Positions 1 to 6,331 of a DNA stretch of 6,331 nt are shown here, piece by piece. The position numbers and the translations under genes were made by a program. Position 1 is the first letter of the stretch. The number at the start of each line of letters is the position of its first letter. The DNA is taken from NCBI GenBank assembly GCA_004525685.1, contig SPBW01000124.1, positions 1 through 6,331 of the forward strand, in the 5' to 3' direction. The stretch is from Candidatus Atribacteria bacterium. GTDB taxonomy: Bacteria > Bipolaricaulota > Bipolaricaulia > UBA7950 > UBA9294. The notes under the pieces are model-generated. The model worked only from the letters and a program-made list of their open reading frames with translations, was not told the DNA's origin and searched no databases.

Positions 1-891
1 CCAGAAGGAGATGGAGTCCAGTTCGTGGTACTCCTCGACGTACTTGTCAGCTTCGCGCCAATAGATGCGGAGAGATACCGCTGAGATTGCGACATCTGTG
101 TCGCCATCTTCGTCGAAGTCGGCGATGGCGATCCCTTTGCCACCGAAGGTGATGCGCTCTTCGGCAACATATGCGCCTGTTGGAATGAACCACGCGCCAT
201 CGTGCGTGAGAACCCAGAGGCCAGGCTCGGAGCTGCCAAGATCAACCTCACCATCCCGGGTGATCTCGCCAATGCCCTCGACGGATCTTGGATTGCCAAA
301 GCCTCCTTCTCCGTCTCCGGCATACACGGTCAGCCAACCGTTCTTGCCCGCTCGATCGGGGATCATTAGATCAAGAATCCCATCACCGTCATGGTCAACG
401 AGCCACAGGTGATTGAATTCCTCGGGCGGATCGAAGGGCTCCATAGAGATTGCCGTCAAATCCTCGCCATCCTCGTTCTGAACGAACACCCACACCGTGT
501 ATCCCTTAGTTCCGATGACGAGATCCTCTAGGCCATCTCCATTGATGTCGCCCACGGCTAGGCAATTGCCGACCATCGGGCTATCTGAATTGTTAAACGG
601 ATCTCCAAGATCTAGCCGTTGCAGCGCCATCTCATCACCAGAAGGCGCGAACATATACAGGGACTGGATCCCCATCACAATCGCCTCTTGGACCCCATCG
701 CCGCCGAGATCGATGCTGTCTGAAGCCATTGGATGGTCATATGTGCTCAGACCAATCGGCGACCAATCTGGCTCCCACAGGGGGAGAGGTGGGGCCACTT
801 CAGATTGCTCTGTATCCGTTGTCGACGCTCCGAGCGTGAAGACGAGAAGCAACAGTGCGGCGAGCGCGATGATCTTCGATGCGTGCCTCAT
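1..891 (-). CDS. Secreted FG-GAP/VCBS repeat protein, copy A (3' end outside window)
   Basis: This gene starts at ATG 889-891 and stays open for 297 codons to the left edge; its stop lies outside the window. The start is supported by GGAGG five bases upstream and by the matching start of its paralogue at 6021. The N-terminus (MRHASKIIAL, then a leucine-rich stretch to about residue 20) is a Sec signal peptide. Calcium-loop motifs of the DxDxDG type stand at about residues 115-123 (DINGDGLED), 166-174 (DHDGDGILD) and 258-266 (DFDEDGDTD). The first expected motif, at 61-69 (DLGGDGVQE), has lost acidic ligands. This is the FG-GAP/VCBS repeat family, whose repeats fold as beta-propeller blades outside the cytoplasm. 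By hand alignment with copy B, residues 156-297 are about 92% identical, whereas residues 39-155 are only about 48% identical. It lies 73 bp after the Ig-like gene and has its own promoter-like leader. Family and export are well supported; ligand and role are unknown. Confidence 0.88.
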   Translation of the reverse strand, partial: MRHASKIIALAALLLLVFTLGASTTDTEQSEVAPPLPLWEPDWSPIGLSTYDHPMASDSIDLGGDGVQEAIVMGIQSLYMFAPSGDEMALQRLDLGDPFNNSDSPMVGNCLAVGDINGDGLEDLVIGTKGYTVWVFVQNEDGEDLTAISMEPFDPPEEFNHLWLVDHDGDGILDLMIPDRAGKNGWLTVYAGDGEGGFGNPRSVEGIGEITRDGEVDLGSSEPGLWVLTHDGAWFIPTGAYVAEERITFGGKGIAIADFDEDGDTDVAISAVSLRIYWREADKYVEEYHELDSISFW

Positions 892-896
892 GCGTG

Positions 897-901
897 CCTC
901 C
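897..901 (-). promoter_or_regulatory. Ribosome binding site of copy A
   Basis: GGAGG on the minus strand ends five bases before the ATG at 891. The same GGAGG and spacing occur before copy B, and this fixes both starts. Confidence 0.8.
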
Positions 902-915
902 GTGCGAGCTAGTCA

Positions 916-944
916 AGAATAGCAGAAGAAGTGCTTCTACGCAA
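916..944 (-). promoter_or_regulatory. Predicted sigma70-type promoter of copy A, with inverted repeat
   Basis: On the minus strand, a weak -35 TTGCGT (939-944) and a -10 TATTCT (916-921) are separated by 17 bases. TG stands one base before the -10, as in extended -10 promoters. Transcription would start near 909, giving a leader of about 18 nt that carries the GGAGG. The spacer holds the inverted repeat AGAAG-N5-CTTCT (924-938). The same elements with the same spacing precede copy B. The site begins just beyond the stop codon of the Ig-like gene, so copy A could be transcribed independently of it. This is a prediction from sequence only. Confidence 0.5.
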
Positions 945-964
945 CTATCATGGAAGAGGTGTCT

Positions 965-3793
965 TTACGCCCGGTTGAGAGGTGTGTGACGACATTGGGC
1001 GACGTTCTTTGTGCTTTCACCAACAGAAGAAGCGACACCATTTCCCGCACTGCCGACTACGACCACGCTCAGCTCATCGCCATCAACATCCGAATCGTTC
1101 AACAGCACATCAAACTCAATCGCCGTCTCCATCGACGTCGTCACCTCGTCGTCCACACAGACAGGATTGGAGTTGATCACATCTACTGTGATCTCGACTA
1201 GCGTCTCGGCTGTGGCGCCGAATGGATCTTTTGCCTCCACAGTGAGATGATCGACGAACGGCTCTTCATCAGTGTGATCGAGCAGCGCTTCGTCGCGATC
1301 GATCTCGTACATAATCGTGACGGCATAGACACCTGGATCTAGCCTCGTATTCGACAGACCTGCTCTTCCCTTTCTTGGAGGTCGAGAAATAGAGAAGGTC
1401 AGTGGATCCCCATCGGGATCGGTAAACGACAAGCATCCCGCCTCGTACCATGCTGGTTCGAGGGCACGAATCATCGGCTCGCCGAAGCGGAAGGAGATGG
1501 TTCGCAGTTGGATCGATTCGCCCTGGGGAGGCGAATTACCCGCCATCACGGTCAAGATACCTGGCGCGCTCTCCTGTCCATCGGGATCGATGATAGTGAA
1601 GGAGAAGCGCATGATTGACCAACCGAAGATGGGAGGAAGAAGACTCTTCGGTCCATTGATTGACGCGGGGGCAGTGAAAGAGATGCGATTCACGTTCGCA
1701 TCGTACGTGCAGCCGAGATCCTTACAGATCAGCCCTCCGGGAGTGTAGTCATTGCCAATAGACACGAATGTCACTCCCGGCGAGTTCTCTGGCGATATCC
1801 CCACCCGGAACTCGTAATCCTTGACACTTACCGCATCCAGATCAACCGCCGTCAGCAGCAGTGGATTCTGTGCATCAAAACTCAGTACCCACGGACCTGC
1901 GTATTCCTCAGACACTGTCTCTGGATTTGGATGTCCTCTCACTGTCATATCGAGAGCAGCTGGTGGGGTTACCGTCTTCACTGCAACTGCTGCTTCGTTG
2001 GACCAGTCGGTATCCTTCCTCTCGGTCTTTGTTACATCACTCACGCGATATGTGAACGCGTCTTCGCCTCCGTGCCCTTCGTCAGAGGTGTATGTGATGG
2101 TGAGATCGTCGTTGATCACGGCGGCACCATGTAAGGGCGCTTCGACAATCTCAATCGCGAGAAGCACTCCGCCATCAGGATCTCTGTCGTTGGCCAACAC
2201 GGCACACACAATCGATCGGCTGTCTCCGGCCGCATTGCTCCGCAGGATGAAGTTGTCGTCTTGGGCTACGGGAGGAGTACTTACGATGGTTAGGGTGTAG
2301 GTACCCGTATCTGAGAACAGTGCCTGTCCTTGTGCATTGGCTTCATAGACTGTGAACCCAATCTCATAATCACCAACAGGAGGTAATGCCTCGAAGCTCT
2401 GTGAGAGACAACTGGCGGCGTCACGCGTAGTGAAAAATGCTCTCCCTTCGCATATGCCCTTAGCAGTACAGATCGGATAGAGGTCGCTCGCCACGTGCTG
2501 CAGCTCATCTGACGTCTTCTCCAAATCGAGTTCAAACCAGACCCGGTGTCCATGGATAAGTCCCTCTGGATCGTCATCGTACGCACGAAAGAGCGCTTTG
2601 ATGCGACAACCTTGTGCCCGCAAAGCCTCAGCATCAAGGTACTCGTGAACATCGATCGCCTCAGGAGGCTTCGATGCAGTGAACCGCAGCGTCACTGCCA
2701 CTGGACCGATCTTGTTGTGGTACTGCTCCTCTGTCGGCTCTGTTCCTGCGACAACAACTGCGTCAGGTTTGAGATCGTACAGGTAGACCTCTACACGGCG
2801 CTGTCTGCGTTGCAGAAGTATCTCTCTCATCTCATCGGACAGCTCATGAGTTCGAAAGGTTGCAGCGCCAGTCACTTGATTGACCGCCACCTGCAGTCCC
2901 TCAGATGAGAGCATCTCCATCTTCACGTAGACCCAGAGAGGATCGTCTTCAGGATCGCTTGCCTGAAACGCTCGCGGCACCTGCGTCGCTCCCGTCAGAG
3001 ATATCTCGATGATTGGCTGGAAGGCTGGCTGTGGAGCTTTGTTAATGACGTCGACGACGATCTCCTCAATCTCTTCGGCACTCGCCGTTTCATCGATACA
3101 CCCGCAGTACGGAACGACAGTAGCAATGCCGGCTTCCTGCACGGTCAGTGCAGGGATTGACTTCAGATCCTCTTCAGAGAGGCTCTTGAGGTAGTTCTCT
3201 CGGTTACTGCTGTAGGCATCGAACTCCGCCAGTCCGAACAGAAGGCTCAGGGACGTAACTGTATTCCCGCCGGAGATTGTGAATCCAGACCAGATAGCTC
3301 CTTCGTCATCTAGTTCGTCGCCTGTCACTTCACTCGGATGTCTCGCATCGAGGATTGTCGGTCCACGGGATGCAATCACTGTCTCAACTTCAGGTAGCTC
3401 AAGCATGCCATCTCTACTCCGTGTAGTTCCTTTGGACTCGATGACAGAGATCACCATGAGACGCTGACCTTCTCTCGGACATCGTAATTCACAGCCTGTG
3501 ACCATGACAGTCGCTTCAATCGGGTTGTTTCGCGTAATCCCGATCGATGGAATGGCGACTCCAACAACTGTATTCAGGGTCTTGCCCAATGCCTTCAGGA
3601 GTGCTGTCACAATCGTCTCCGCTGGAATGGACCAGCTACTTCGGACGCTGGATGGAAGTACTTCTGAGCCTGCGGTATTGCACCCTTGGGGTATTCCCTC
3701 TGTCGGATCGGAACAACGATCACCAGCAACTACAGGCATTGCTAACAGACACAGACTGATAGCGACGACACAGACTCGCTTCAGCCCTCTCAT
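965..3793 (-). CDS. Large secreted Ig/cadherin-like multidomain protein, 3'-truncated by a duplication junction
   Basis: This is a 942-residue exported protein. I chose ATG 3791-3793 rather than the in-frame ATG at 3904: it opens directly into a signal peptide (MRGLKR, hydrophobic core 8-22, likely cleavage after VVAG24), has GAGGTGG upstream, and overlaps the stop of the preceding gene as ATGA. Residues 25-245 match no family I know and carry cysteines 27, 38, 101, 105, 230 and 232. Ig/cadherin-like modules follow at about 250-375 (ASDPEDDPLWVYV) and 376-505. A tandem-97/Big-type domain lies at about 506-607 (PPVAQDDN, VLANDRDPDGG, DAFTYRVSD), with further modules at about 610-750 and 755-873 (TDPDGDPLTFSI). 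A last domain starts at about 875 (VDDEVTT, DVLLNDSDVDGDELSV) but breaks off after roughly 45 residues. Linkers containing VDVIN recur at 247-251 and 870-874. The final eight residues are encoded by DNA duplicated from upstream of the FG-GAP gene. Such arrays usually serve adhesion or surface structure; no enzyme motif is seen. Confidence 0.85.
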   Translation of the reverse strand: MRGLKRVCVVAISLCLLAMPVVAGDRCSDPTEGIPQGCNTAGSEVLPSSVRSSWSIPAETIVTALLKALGKTLNTVVGVAIPSIGITRNNPIEATVMVTGCELRCPREGQRLMVISVIESKGTTRSRDGMLELPEVETVIASRGPTILDARHPSEVTGDELDDEGAIWSGFTISGGNTVTSLSLLFGLAEFDAYSSNRENYLKSLSEEDLKSIPALTVQEAGIATVVPYCGCIDETASAEEIEEIVVDVINKAPQPAFQPIIEISLTGATQVPRAFQASDPEDDPLWVYVKMEMLSSEGLQVAVNQVTGAATFRTHELSDEMREILLQRRQRRVEVYLYDLKPDAVVVAGTEPTEEQYHNKIGPVAVTLRFTASKPPEAIDVHEYLDAEALRAQGCRIKALFRAYDDDPEGLIHGHRVWFELDLEKTSDELQHVASDLYPICTAKGICEGRAFFTTRDAASCLSQSFEALPPVGDYEIGFTVYEANAQGQALFSDTGTYTLTIVSTPPVAQDDNFILRSNAAGDSRSIVCAVLANDRDPDGGVLLAIEIVEAPLHGAAVINDDLTITYTSDEGHGGEDAFTYRVSDVTKTERKDTDWSNEAAVAVKTVTPPAALDMTVRGHPNPETVSEEYAGPWVLSFDAQNPLLLTAVDLDAVSVKDYEFRVGISPENSPGVTFVSIGNDYTPGGLICKDLGCTYDANVNRISFTAPASINGPKSLLPPIFGWSIMRFSFTIIDPDGQESAPGILTVMAGNSPPQGESIQLRTISFRFGEPMIRALEPAWYEAGCLSFTDPDGDPLTFSISRPPRKGRAGLSNTRLDPGVYAVTIMYEIDRDEALLDHTDEEPFVDHLTVEAKDPFGATAETLVEITVDVINSNPVCVDDEVTTSMETAIEFDVLLNDSDVDGDELSVVVVGSAGNGVASSVGESTKNVAQCRHTPLNRA

Positions 3794-6021
3794 TCTGCCA
3801 CCTCGATGAGGCGGAGGAGTTGGGGATCGGTGGATGTGATGAACAGTAAGATGGACTTGTCCTCTAGTGTCCGCTGATAGGGCGTGGGGCCGGTGGCAAC
3901 CCACTGGTATTCAACGATCGGCATATCATGGAAGTCCATTCGCAAAGAGATCCAGGCAATTCCGCCGTTCGTGTAGGCTCCTGGACCAAACGGCACCGCT
4001 AGATGGATGCCATCCTCGTCAGCTCGCACAACACACATGCCACCGTATGGATAGGTGATGCTCTCTGGCGGCCAATTGGCAAGCTCCCAGGGACCCGACA
4101 CCGTCCATGCGCCGTCTGAAGAGACTGCGACAACGCCAAGAAACGTCGTCAGGTACGGTTGGTCATCGTCAAAGCCAACGCCGAGTGCGACGAAAATCAA
4201 CTCATCAATCCCATCGCCGTCCAGATCTTCAGCCGCCACATCAAGCGGCGAAAGCGAGTCAAACTGAACGCCTGTGTCATGCGCGCCATCTGCATCAAGC
4301 CAGAGAAGATCCGAAGACTCGTACGTGGAGCGGAAACCAACGACCCACTCGCCCCACGGCAACTGAGCCAGCGTGTAAGGCGCAACATCATCTCCCCACG
4401 GGATCCTGTCTGTTTGCACCAATTCGCCATCAACCAACTCGCGAACACTGAAGTGCATCCCGTCTCCGAAGAGCAGTTCATCGCGGCCATCCTTGTCGAG
4501 ATCCGTGGCAAGGAGCCTCGGCGCGAGGTTGCCTTGTAGCCCTGCAATCCATTCTCCGCGCCATGCCTCCTGATCCTCGCGCCATCCTGACAGGAACGAA
4601 CCACCATACTCATCCGTTGCCCAAAGAATCATCTCGTCTTCGCCATTGCCATCCAGGTCTGCAGGGACAATGAACGTGGCTGCCCACGTGTCTGGAAACT
4701 CGACACCTGCGAAGTCCATCGGAATCTCCACAACGCCGAACAGGCCTGTTCCCGCATCCTTCAGGTAGCCGATGGCCCCTGCATACGTTTGGGTGAGAAT
4801 GTCGGGCGCCTGATCGCCATCCATATCCATCTCTCCAAGCAAAAACGCCCCAGGAGCGAGTTGTGGAGAATTGCCTCCTGGCGTAGTCGTGAAGACGCCA
4901 ACGCGTCCATAGAAAGAGTGTGTGAGCACTTCGTCTTTCCCGTCGCCATCGATGTCGACGCAATCTCCGCCAGTTGGCGTCTCCTGCAACGCGGTGTAGG
5001 CCGTTGCATAGACGCCATTGTCGACGAACACACCATCTTGATTGTCAAGCGTCACGATGTGTAACGGCCCGTACGCCCACGAGACGAGATCCTCGTCTCC
5101 GTCACCATCGATATCTCCGTGGTCGAGCCAGAAGGAGATTGAGTCTAGTTCGTGGTACTCCTCGTTGTATTCGTTGGCGTCGCGCCAGTAGATGCGGAGA
5201 GAAACGGCTGAGATCGCCACATCCGTATCGCCATCCTCGTCGAAGTCGGCAATGGCGATCCCTTTGCCGCCGAAGGTAATCCGCTCCTCGGCAACGTAGC
5301 TCCCCTGCGGAACAAACCACGCGCCATCGTGCGTGAGAACCCAGAGACCAGGCTCGGAGCTGTCCGTATCAACCTCGCCATCACGGGTGATCTCACCAAT
5401 GCCCTCGACAGATCTTGGATTGCCGAAGCCTCCTTCTCCGTCTCCGGCATAGACAGTTAGCCAACCGTTCTTGCCTGCTCGATCTGGAATCAAGAGATCA
5501 AGAATCCCATCGTCATCGTGGTCAACAAGCCACAGGTGATTGAACTCCTCGGGCATATCAATGGGCTCAGAGGTTGTCGCCTCAAAGCCCCAACCATCTG
5601 CTTGCTGAAGGAAAATCCAGATGTCATATCCTCTTGTTCCCACAATCAGATCGTCTAGCCCATCGCCATTGACATCACCGCACGCCAGCGCATTCCCAGA
5701 CAGTGGTTGATCGTACTCTCTGAAACGATTGCCAAGATTGATAAGACGAAGATCCATATCGTCCTGGTCACTCACGAAGGTATACAGGTATCTGAGGCCA
5801 AGAAGAACGGGATCATCAACACCATCGCCATCAATGTCCAGGCTGTCTGCTGTAACGGGATGGTCGTAGTTGCTCACACCAACTGGCGACCAGTTCTGTT
5901 CCCACAAAGCGGCAGGAGCAGTTGTCATAGACTCAAGCGTATCCGTCGTTGCTACACCAATCGTGGCGACAAGAACAAGCAGCAGACCAACCAGCGCGAT
6001 GATCTTCGATGCGTGCTTCAT
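3790..6021 (-). CDS. Secreted FG-GAP/VCBS repeat protein, copy B, probable beta-propeller
   Basis: This is a complete 743-residue protein. Its start at 6021 is preceded by GGAGG with five-base spacing and opens into a Sec signal peptide (MKHASK, hydrophobic 7-24). The mature part is a run of FG-GAP/VCBS-type repeats, each marked by an acidic calcium loop followed by a beta strand. Canonical loops are at about residues 62 (DIDGDGVDD), 116, 167, 259, 303, 356, 399, 455, 507 and 599 (DLDGDGIDE). The spacing is 43-56 residues, except two double gaps of 92, where degenerate repeats fit near 213 and 553. The tail 650-743 has room for two more (for example VVRADEDGIHLAVP near 664). Such repeats form beta-propellers, as in integrin alpha heads, and act outside the cytoplasm. 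No enzyme motif, LPXTG, PEP-CTERM or C-terminal membrane segment is visible. The stop overlaps the start of the Ig-like gene by four bases, implying co-expression. The family is secure; the partner and function are unknown. Confidence 0.92.
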   Translation of the reverse strand: MKHASKIIALVGLLLVLVATIGVATTDTLESMTTAPAALWEQNWSPVGVSNYDHPVTADSLDIDGDGVDDPVLLGLRYLYTFVSDQDDMDLRLINLGNRFREYDQPLSGNALACGDVNGDGLDDLIVGTRGYDIWIFLQQADGWGFEATTSEPIDMPEEFNHLWLVDHDDDGILDLLIPDRAGKNGWLTVYAGDGEGGFGNPRSVEGIGEITRDGEVDTDSSEPGLWVLTHDGAWFVPQGSYVAEERITFGGKGIAIADFDEDGDTDVAISAVSLRIYWRDANEYNEEYHELDSISFWLDHGDIDGDGDEDLVSWAYGPLHIVTLDNQDGVFVDNGVYATAYTALQETPTGGDCVDIDGDGKDEVLTHSFYGRVGVFTTTPGGNSPQLAPGAFLLGEMDMDGDQAPDILTQTYAGAIGYLKDAGTGLFGVVEIPMDFAGVEFPDTWAATFIVPADLDGNGEDEMILWATDEYGGSFLSGWREDQEAWRGEWIAGLQGNLAPRLLATDLDKDGRDELLFGDGMHFSVRELVDGELVQTDRIPWGDDVAPYTLAQLPWGEWVVGFRSTYESSDLLWLDADGAHDTGVQFDSLSPLDVAAEDLDGDGIDELIFVALGVGFDDDQPYLTTFLGVVAVSSDGAWTVSGPWELANWPPESITYPYGGMCVVRADEDGIHLAVPFGPGAYTNGGIAWISLRMDFHDMPIVEYQWVATGPTPYQRTLEDKSILLFITSTDPQLLRLIEVAE
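3798..3804 (-). promoter_or_regulatory. Ribosome binding site of the Ig-like gene, inside the end of copy B
   Basis: GAGGTGG on the minus strand lies just upstream of ATG 3791-3793 (seven bases from GAGG to ATG), within the last codons of the FG-GAP gene. With the ATGA overlap at 3790-3793 it supports translational coupling, and it favours 3793 over the upstream in-frame ATG at 3904. Confidence 0.75.
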
Positions 6022-6026
6022 GTGTG

Positions 6027-6031
6027 CCTCC
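6027..6031 (-). promoter_or_regulatory. Ribosome binding site of copy B
   Basis: GGAGG on the minus strand lies five bases before the ATG at 6019-6021, identical in sequence and spacing to that of copy A. Confidence 0.8.
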
Positions 6032-6045
6032 AGACGAGTAAGTCA

Positions 6046-6074
6046 ACAATAGCAGAAGACGCACTTCTACGCAA
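6046..6074 (-). promoter_or_regulatory. Predicted sigma70-type promoter of the FG-GAP/Ig-like gene pair
   Basis: On the minus strand, TTGCGT (6069-6074), 17 bases, then TATTGT (6046-6051), with TG one base before the -10 hexamer. The expected start point is near 6039, leaving a leader of about 18 nt. The inverted repeat AGAAG-N5-CTTCT fills 6054-6068. It is the only promoter-like element seen ahead of the two coupled genes, so it probably drives both. Conservation in copy A is the main support, since the hexamers match consensus only moderately (3/6 and 4/6). Confidence 0.5.
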
Positions 6075-6122
6075 ATATCATGGAAGAGGCGTCGTTAAGA
6101 CCGGTTGAGACGTGTGTGACGA

Positions 6123-6331
6123 GGCGAGTGTCGGAGGGGAACTAGGCTGTGTTCATGTTGGCGTGCTGCTTCGTGACTCTTCCCGTTGCGCTCTGCCTTG
6201 GAGGCTCTACATCTAAGTACTGATCATCGAAAGCGATCCTGCGCCTCTCCTTCCCACGAGAGGATTAGGGGTCAGGCCTTTATATTCGAGTCACGATTGA
6301 CTTCAGCCAGTCGATTGGGATTAGGGGTCAG
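6123..6331. other. Non-coding right flank of the duplicated unit
   Basis: I see no convincing gene on either strand. The minus-strand frame that ends at TAA 6095-6097 is open for only 42 codons back to a stop at 6224-6226, and it lacks a plausible start and ribosome binding site. A 6-bp inverted repeat (CCTCTC at 6244-6249, GAGAGG at 6258-6263) is not followed by a T-run, so it is not a convincing intrinsic terminator. The last 70 bp contain the direct repeats and hairpin listed separately. Confidence 0.6.
6262..6331. repeat. 14-bp direct repeat flanking an imperfect hairpin, possible mobile-repeat edge
   Basis: GGATTAGGGGTCAG occurs at 6262-6275 and again, exactly, at 6318-6331, 56 bp apart. 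Between them, CGATTGACT (6294-6302) and AGTCGATTG (6309-6317) form a nine-pair stem in plus-strand RNA with two G-U pairs and a six-base loop; the second arm abuts the second repeat directly. The second copy ends exactly at the window edge, so an array or larger element may continue. I recall GGGGTCAGG-type motifs near IS200-like or REP-associated transposases in environmental bacteria, but that is unverified memory. Confidence 0.5.

Larger units (their letters stand above)
1..992 (-). repeat. Direct repeat, left copy: promoter plus start of FG-GAP gene
   Basis: This segment aligns in the same orientation with 5128-6122, with an offset of 5127-5130 bp (one 3-bp indel). By hand count, the upstream part (892-992) matches at about 84% without gaps, and positions 1-426 match at about 87%; the middle is much less alike. 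The match stops at 992, within the 3' end of the Ig-like gene. The left boundary is outside the window. Confidence 0.85.
5128..6122 (-). repeat. Direct repeat, right copy: promoter plus start of FG-GAP gene
   Basis: This is the counterpart of 1-992. Beyond 6122 the sequence bears no resemblance to the DNA beyond 992, so 6122 marks the right end of the shared unit. The last shared stretch is GTGTGTGACGA on the plus strand (6112-6122 and 982-992). Confidence 0.85.

Noticed and set aside
892..964. Terminator between the Ig-like gene and copy A
   Set aside because: The 73-bp gap shows no GC-rich hairpin with a T-run; the AGAAG/CTTCT repeat is short, weak and lies within the promoter. Read-through into copy A is therefore possible.
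3794..3904. Upstream in-frame extension of the Ig-like gene to an ATG at 3904
   Set aside because: The extra 37 residues are rich in His, Pro and Arg, overlap the end of the FG-GAP gene by over 100 bp, and would bury the signal peptide. The ATG at 3793 has a ribosome binding site and opens directly into the signal peptide.
4107..4539. Plus-strand open frames across the FG-GAP genes (also near 65-412, 497-922, 4789-5279 and 5707-6108)
   Set aside because: They lie antisense to strongly supported coding sequence, give low-complexity Arg/Ser/Pro/His-rich translations, and show no domain or ribosome binding site. The repeated acidic GAT/GAC codons of the real genes explain why these frames stay open.
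6098..6223. Possible 3' end of a gene upstream of copy B, ending at TAA 6095-6097
   Set aside because: Only 42 codons are open, with no plausible start, and the translation shows no Ig-like features. The matching TAA in the left copy serves the Ig-like gene only because the duplication placed it there.
6244..6263. Intrinsic terminator (CCTCTC...GAGAGG)
   Set aside because: The stem has only six pairs and no T-run follows on either strand.
1..6331. CRISPR array, tRNA, rRNA, riboswitch or complete insertion sequence
   Set aside because: No regularly spaced short repeats, tRNA-like cloverleaf, rRNA stretch or transposase frame was seen. The repeats inside the FG-GAP genes are protein-level calcium loops.

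Overview
This window holds three minus-strand genes and almost nothing else. It reads as bacterial: clear Shine-Dalgarno sequences (GGAGG, GAGGTGG), a TGA/ATG stop-start overlap, Sec-type signal peptides and moderately high GC (mid-fifties by eye). All three products are predicted secreted, repeat-built, calcium-binding or Ig-like surface proteins. Such families are abundant in environmental Gram-negative lineages with large exoproteomes (for example Planctomycetota, Myxococcota and some candidate phyla). I cannot place the organism further, and no housekeeping gene is present to help.

Layout, read in the direction of transcription from the right edge to the left. 6331-6123 is non-coding, with a 14-bp direct repeat and a hairpin at the very edge that look like a short mobile or palindromic repeat. 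6122-6022 is a promoter and leader. 6021-3790 encodes a 743-residue secreted FG-GAP/VCBS protein, probably a beta-propeller (call it copy B). Its stop codon overlaps the start of the next gene, at 3793-965, which encodes a 942-residue secreted protein of Ig/cadherin-like domains. After a 73-bp gap with its own promoter and leader, a second FG-GAP gene (copy A) starts at 891 and runs off the left edge.

Copy A, its promoter and about 30 bp beyond are a direct repeat of copy B and its upstream region, with a period of about 5.13 kb. The match ends at 992 (A) and 6122 (B). Position 992 lies inside the 3' end of the Ig-like gene, so the last codons and stop of that gene are made from duplicated upstream DNA, and its last Ig-like domain is cut short. 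The simplest reading is an old tandem duplication of a two-gene module (propeller plus Ig-like protein). It predicts an intact paralogue of the Ig-like gene beyond the left edge.

Functionally, the two complete genes look like a translationally coupled pair of exported proteins, plausibly cell-surface or matrix proteins that are made together. No enzyme active site, sorting signal (LPXTG, PEP-CTERM) or membrane anchor is visible, so the role beyond export and binding is not known.
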